A DNA stretch of 64,000 nucleotides from Anthopleura xanthogrammica (lineage: Eukaryota > Cnidaria > Anthozoa > Actiniaria > Actiniidae). Of this stretch, positions 50,901 to 64,000 are shown one piece after another (positions within the stretch are counted from its first letter, which is position 1; each line of letters begins with the position of its first letter). The notes under the pieces were generated by a model that searched no databases, was not told the origin of the DNA, and saw only the letters and a list, made by a program, of their open reading frames with translations. Position numbers and translations under genes: made by a program. The DNA lies in the NCBI GenBank assembly GCA_964019055.1, contig OZ025209.1, positions 14,855,867-14,919,866 on the forward strand. The letters run 5' to 3'.

Positions 50901-53404
50901 TTGATCTCGGATCGATGATGAAAGATAAGCTTGTAGTCGACGGGTGGAGTGTTGAAATTGTAAGGTGAATTTGAGGCGCAGCTTCTCATACTGTCCTGTG
51001 TGTTGGGTAAACACCTCTTGCGGAAGATGCAAAAGATTTCGTTCTCTGCGCATCGCCGCTGGTGTAGAGAAATACAGGGTGAAGATGAAGACACACAAGA
51101 CTTGCTCGAGGCACAGTAGACTTGTCCAGAAGTACAGACAGGGCGATATATCTTGAGGAAAAAGAAAGTAAGTAAAAATATAAATAATATTACGGAAAAA
51201 TTATCGAGGGTAGCTTTTCTTCCACTGCATCCAATTGGAATTTAAGTTGTGAGGTTTTGCAGATGGAAGAAAACCAGAAGAACCCAAAGAAAAAACCTAC
51301 AATATACAATCAAAAACAATGGCGAATGGGAATCTATCCCAGGTTGCGCGTTTGTTATTACTTTCATGTGGTCTAAGTTGCGAGTGAGTTGGCCAAAGAT
51401 GAAAGTTTAAGGTTGCGCGTACCTGAATTTTGACAAATCCAACTTTGATTGCCTCAAAGTCCCAGTGTGTGACTCGACCACTGTGGTGGAATTCGAAAGC
51501 AGGTATCACTAGGCTGCCAGCAATACTCAACGGCGTCGATAAAAGCGAGTCGTTCGTTCGGGGTACCTTGGCTCCAATACTGTAATACCGTGCACCTATC
51601 GTTTTATGAAAGTCAAAGACAATTGAAAAGAAAGCATGAAGATTTGAATCACTTGAAATAAACAGAAACTTGCGCGCAATAATTAAGGTGTCGATGCTCC
51701 GCGCCACTTTTTTTGCGCATGATAAAATACCGTAGCGTTCTTTTGCAAAGTCCATAAAAATGGAATATTAATAGCTGGGAAAAAAGGGAAAGTAAGGAAA
51801 CTAAGATCTAACACAACAAGAGATATCTGTAATACTCACTGATTGAAAGCATTTCAGAAAATCCGTTCGAAAACACAAACGTAGCATTGACCCGTGACCC
51901 GCGGGACAGCGTCCCATTACATTCTACCACCTGCCCGACCTTAGCTGATCTTGGACACGATAATTCCACTCCAGATGGCGGATCGTCAACGTTGTAGACA
52001 GACGACGCGGATGCTGATCCCGATATTGCATTGGACGCACTGAACGTTACAACATAGGATCCTGGTAGGTCATAGATATGACGTACACGAGGCTGATTGG
52101 ATGATTGTGACATGCGCGTCCCGTCACCCAGATCATAAGTATACGACACATTGCGACCATTCGTGAGATTTCCATATATGGTAACAGGCTCTAAAATAGG
52201 TAGTTTTTCCACAGGATGCAGCGAGAACCCAAGGATTCGTTCTCTGGCTGTGTAGATGCTGTTTTTCATCGGACCCCCGCAGCGAAGAGACTTAGCCGAT
52301 TCTGGCCAACCGCTAGAGCCTGGGCACGTGATGTTACATTCATTGTCACTGAGTTTCCCGGATGTCGGTAGCGAGTTTGCGCACAAGCAGAGCTTTCCAT
52401 TTTGTAAAGCAGCGTACTTGTACTTGATCCCACATTGGATAACGCATCTGATGGGACTAATATTGGATAGATCGTAGTCTCCCGCGCTTGTATGGAAGAC
52501 CCGCGACTCTTCTGACTCGGGATAACAACCGATGTTTTCTGTTGAGGACAAAAATTATGATTACATATCGAAAAATCGAATTATGTGCGTTAAAAACGCG
52601 AGAAAACGTAAAGGAAAAACAGAAAAGAAAAATGGAAAGCAAAACACAAAACTGCAGTTCTAGAACCATCTACTGTTGAAACCTTATATATTAAAAGATC
52701 GGCAAAAGTAAAGAAATAAATCAAAACACCGAGCAAATCTATGTTAATTATTAAAATGTCATTTAATTATTTAGTATTTCAGATAATTAAAAATTGAATA
52801 TTGAAAAACGAATTGTTTCTGAACTTTCTTACGAAACACGGTTTTCTAAAAAAATGTCAAAAAATGGTAATATAAGATGAAACAGAATTCAAAGATTTGA
52901 TTTAGATGAATTTTAAACTGCTACTTTTCCGAAGCTAAATAGAAGCTTTGTTTTTACTGTAGTACTTTTTGGAACAAATTCTTATACTGAAATGGAAAAA
53001 TTGTAGGAAAAAACGTTTTATGGCGTCACAAATATAAGGAATAAACCGTAATTTTTCTAACTCGTTATTTTCAAATTATAAGCGGTAAAAACCCAGTAGA
53101 TATCAACTTCCCTTACGACAAACAACAAACAAACGAAGCAATTTTTAGCAATTTAACACTTGGGCACTTTTTAAGCATCTTAAGATTCTCTTGTAAAAGT
53201 TTTCTAATGATTTTACTTAAATTGCTTACCTTTGCTTTGTATCTGTGTTTCAAGACCAGCAACCGAAGTCTACAACAATAACAAGAAAAATAAATCAAAA
53301 TTTTTGTCGTGCGACAAACGTAATTAAACTTCTCTTTCAATAAATTATCTTACCAGAAAGTTGGCAATAAGTAGAACAGTTTGAAGGTTTTTCGAGTATG
53401 TCAT
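35985..53404 (-). CDS. PKD1-like: Polycystin-1-family protein (WSC-PKD-REJ-GPS-PLAT-channel), 22 exons
   Basis: Large receptor-channel of the polycystin-1 family; relatives partner PKD2-type channels in cilia or fertilisation. Coding exons: 53404-53354, 53269-53230, 52538-51840, 51595-51423, 51151-48155, 48018-47757, 47488-47137, 46891-46449, 46276-46113, 45707-45531, 45440-45315, 44822-44655, 44272-43991, 43585-42965, 42594-42399, 42195-42035, 41407-40009, 39631-39544, 39084-38907, 38606-38441, 37934-37737, 37402-35985. Phases close to 3452 aa. Order: signal peptide; WSC (about 31-125); a PKD repeat; a Cys-rich LDL-A-like patch (about 326-375); eight more PKD repeats (WDFGDG-type) in one 3-kb exon; REJ (about 1320-2180); GPS-like region (about 2165-2200); TM1; PLAT (about 2310-2430, [10 protein letters not shown]); then ten more membrane segments. 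The C-terminal region is PKD2-like with TYGGGG, a GPIFFFT pore region and [15 protein letters not shown]-terminal LRRs and the C-type lectin domain of human PKD1 were not found. The GPS lacks HLT. Confidence 0.93.
37556..37690 (+). repeat. CCAACCAA/CCAC microsatellite
   Basis: Imperfect CAAC and CCACCAAC units in the polycystin intron before its last exon. Open frames rich in WVGG across it are repeat artefacts. Confidence 0.85.
37976..38174. mobile_element. MITE family B, copy 2
   Basis: Ends ATAGACCTTTTGGGCTTGGG and CCAAGCCGAAAAGGTCTAT are inverted, with the family core CTCTTGAGAATAAGATTC. It lies in a polycystin intron. Confidence 0.8.
38236..38412. repeat. TTGC-rich foldback, family E, copy 2
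   Basis: GGCGCAACATTGTTGCATTT and the AACGTAGCAATGTTGTCCCG arm are imperfect inverted copies; GTAATACGAGCAACA and the AAGAAGTACTGAGAAGCTCT core match the element at 1399-1680. Confidence 0.6.
38768..38830 (-). mobile_element. tRNA-like SINE head (degenerate)
   Basis: On the minus strand TAGCACAGTTGGTTAATTAG resembles an A box and GGTTCAATCC a B box. The sequence between does not fold into a convincing tRNA anticodon arm, so I read it as a SINE remnant in a polycystin intron rather than a functional tRNA gene. Confidence 0.5.
39290..39427. mobile_element. MITE family A, copy 4
   Basis: TATAGCTCCCTTGCAGCACT to GTTAGAGGGATCTATA with the family core TTTAGAGGACAAAACAACAG. Ends are somewhat decayed. 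It lies in a polycystin intron. Confidence 0.8.
39698..39791. repeat. Foldback with GCGCTTTTCACA arms
   Basis: GCGCTTTTCACATCT and ATGTGAAAAGCGC are inverted, as are GACTCCAGACG and CGTCTGGAGTC. It lies in a polycystin intron. Confidence 0.7.
41580..41718. mobile_element. MITE family A, copy 5
   Basis: TATAGACCCCTTGCAGAACG to AAGTGTAAGGGGTCTATA, well preserved, in a polycystin intron. Confidence 0.85.
42241..42360. mobile_element. MITE family B, copy 3 (fragment)
   Basis: Contains TAATGTTGTCCCATTTCAGT and TATCATTTCTTTGTTTAACG of family B, but lacks the second arm. It lies in a polycystin intron. Confidence 0.65.
42649..42809. repeat. Foldback with CATCACGTGATG ends
   Basis: GGCTTTGCACCATCACGTGA on the left is the exact complement of TCACGTGATGGTGCAAAGCC on the right; GATGACAGGAGGCA and TGCCTCCTGTCATC form inner arms. 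Arms are near identical, so it looks young. Confidence 0.85.
42812..42900. mobile_element. MITE family A, copy 6 (half)
   Basis: TATAGATTCCTTTCACGTGA with family core AATTTGGAGGACAAAACAAA, ending within the loop region. It is truncated and abuts the CATCACGTGATG foldback. It overlaps no coding exon but lies just past a polycystin exon end (42965). Confidence 0.75.
43617..43762. repeat. Foldback with GCGACCGCGTTCAC arms
   Basis: AAGGTACCAGGGGATCTTCG and CGCGACCGCGTTCA on the left mirror TGAACGCGGTCGCG and TACTGGAACCTTA on the right. It lies in a polycystin intron. Confidence 0.75.
43780..43830 (+). mobile_element. tRNA-like SINE head (degenerate)
   Basis: TGGCGTAGCGGTAATCCACT matches the A-box region of the SINE at 29828-30150, but the B box is poor (GGTCTCAGAC). 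Likely a decayed SINE fragment. Confidence 0.4.
44345..44465 (+). repeat. CAGA/CAAA tetranucleotide microsatellite
   Basis: Imperfect CAGA and CAAA units in a polycystin intron; opposite-strand SVCLSV-type frames are artefacts. Confidence 0.85.
44867..45046. mobile_element. Foldback family D, copy 2
   Basis: AAGGTGCGGATACACGGTGC and GCATCGTGAGTCAGCACCTT form imperfect ends, with inner arms GCAATGTTGCTGAAGTAG and CTACTTCAGCAACATTGCCT. Same family as 23949-24085. It lies in a polycystin intron. Confidence 0.8.
46360..46440. mobile_element. MITE family B, copy 4 (fragment) next to a splice site
   Basis: GGACCTTTTTAGCTTGGGCG and CATTCTCTTGAAAATAAGAT match one arm of family B. The fragment ends about 9 bases from the polycystin exon that stops at 46449, so it lies directly in the intron start. 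Confidence 0.65.
46932..47123 (+). repeat. GGAA / GGAAGCAA / GGAAGCGA microsatellite
   Basis: Purine-rich array in a polycystin intron, ending 14 bases from the exon at 47137. Minus-strand LPCFLAS repeats are artefacts of this array. Confidence 0.9.
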
Positions 53405-54432
53405 TATAAATAAAAGTTTCTTGGCGGCAAAAATCGTTGCCTTGTCTTTTTTTTGTGAAAAAAAATTGGAGTTCCACCTAGCCGTGGTTCGTCGTGTAGT
53501 CTTGTGAAGAAAGTTGGTTCTACTGGGAAAGAACGTAAGAAAAACTTGCAACACAGACTTGCAAAGTTGTAAATAATGAATGAGTTTTGAGTGAACTTTT
53601 GTCCAATGGGATTGTTACTTCAGAAACTTGTTCTTATTCGATAAAAGACATAAAAAAGGGATAAACATCCAAATAATAGAAACAGTTAGTGAGCTTATTA
53701 TTATTGTCATTATTATTATTGAGTTGTCAGCAATTTTTATTTTGCAAAGTAGCTGAATAATACTGTGAAAATACAGAAACAAAACAGACAGACAGACAAA
53801 CATACGAGTGCCTAAACATAAATTTGTTTCAAAATTCGATTTAAAATCCAAGAACAAATCGAAAATTGAGTTTCTTTTCCTTTTTAGGTCCTCTAAAGTG
53901 ATTCAAAATTCAATTACAATTTTAAAAATTCGATAAAAAATCTTAATCAAAACAAGACATAGTAAAGGTTTTGTGACGTCAAAGCAACAAGTTCATAGAT
54001 TATTTAAGACCTAAATTTCTCCCTCAACAAAAGAAAAACTTTCATAATTTTAGAACTTCGTGTGAACGAACTTCATTACCCGACCACAAAAATTTCTTGC
54101 ACATTGTTGGTCATAATTTTAGGTTACAAGCGAGAAATGTTATCGCGATAATTACCACCAAACTGACCTCAATTCAACACCAAATATTAATGAATCCATT
54201 CTAGGAAGACTTTCTTCAGAAGAAAAAGTATTTATGGAATACTAGAAATTGTTTATTTTTACAATTAAAAAACTGAAAAATCGCTGAAGGTTAGTAAAGG
54301 ATTTGTATTTTAAACATTTTGATGTGAAAAAATTCTCGAAGTTTCGATTTTGGACTACCACAAAGAAGATTCAATTTGTGCAAATGAGATAAAAATTAAT
54401 CCATGTGTCCAAGGTCACCAAGAGAACACTCT
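53405..54432 (-). other. Intergenic gap: CHD1L 3' UTR and polycystin promoter side
   Basis: About 1 kb of AT-rich DNA between two genes on the same strand. It holds a candidate CHD1L poly(A) signal at 54252; nothing else is recognised. Confidence 0.6.
54252..54257 (-). terminator. Candidate CHD1L poly(A) signal
   Basis: AATAAA on the minus strand, about 175 bases beyond the CHD1L stop codon. Confidence 0.4.
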
Positions 54433-63967
<9,535 letters not shown>

Positions 63968-64000
63968 CTGCAAGAAAGAATATTGTATTATTAACTAGTA

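Overview
The window is animal nuclear DNA. It holds intron-rich genes with GT-AG introns, conserved metazoan multidomain proteins, many foldback (MITE-like) elements, tRNA-derived SINE copies and long microsatellites. Gene content and the human-like exon structure suggest an early-branching or slowly evolving invertebrate. A cnidarian such as an anthozoan is my best guess, but nothing here proves the clade. There are no prokaryotic signatures.

Layout, left to right: (1) 12-1016 (+), the 3' end of an unrecognised coiled-coil gene entering from the left edge; (2) 5017-20928 (-), a complete KDM2-type histone demethylase (JmjC, CXXC, PHD, F-box, LRR) in 16 coding exons; (3) 20989-24641 (+), ORAI, the store-operated calcium channel, in two exons, head-to-head with KDM2 with only 60 bases between the predicted start codons; (4) 27595-31051 (-), a PDGF/VEGF-family growth factor with VEGF-C-like Cys repeats and, unusually, a predicted C-terminal membrane segment; (5) 31637-33368, a perfect 433-copy CCAT array; (6) 35985-53404 (-), a complete polycystin-1-family gene (WSC, PKD repeats, REJ, GPS, PLAT, channel region) in 22 coding exons; (7) 54433-63967 (-), the 3' two-thirds of CHD1L/ALC1 (Snf2 helicase plus macro domain), continuing past the right edge. 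Its last exons add an XRCC1-like BRCT domain and are joined through two consecutive U12-type introns, one GT-AG and one AT-AC.

All coding exons were joined by hand from splice sites. Reading phase closes across every junction of the five recognised genes (KDM2 1036 aa, ORAI 221 aa, VEGF-like 263 aa, PKD1-like 3452 aa, CHD1L 844 aa in window), which is strong internal support. The genes are a neighbourhood, not a pathway: chromatin regulation (KDM2, CHD1L), calcium and membrane signalling (ORAI, polycystin) and growth-factor signalling (VEGF-like). The rest is introns and intergenic DNA filled with short inverted-repeat elements of at least a dozen families, several in repeated copies and some nested.
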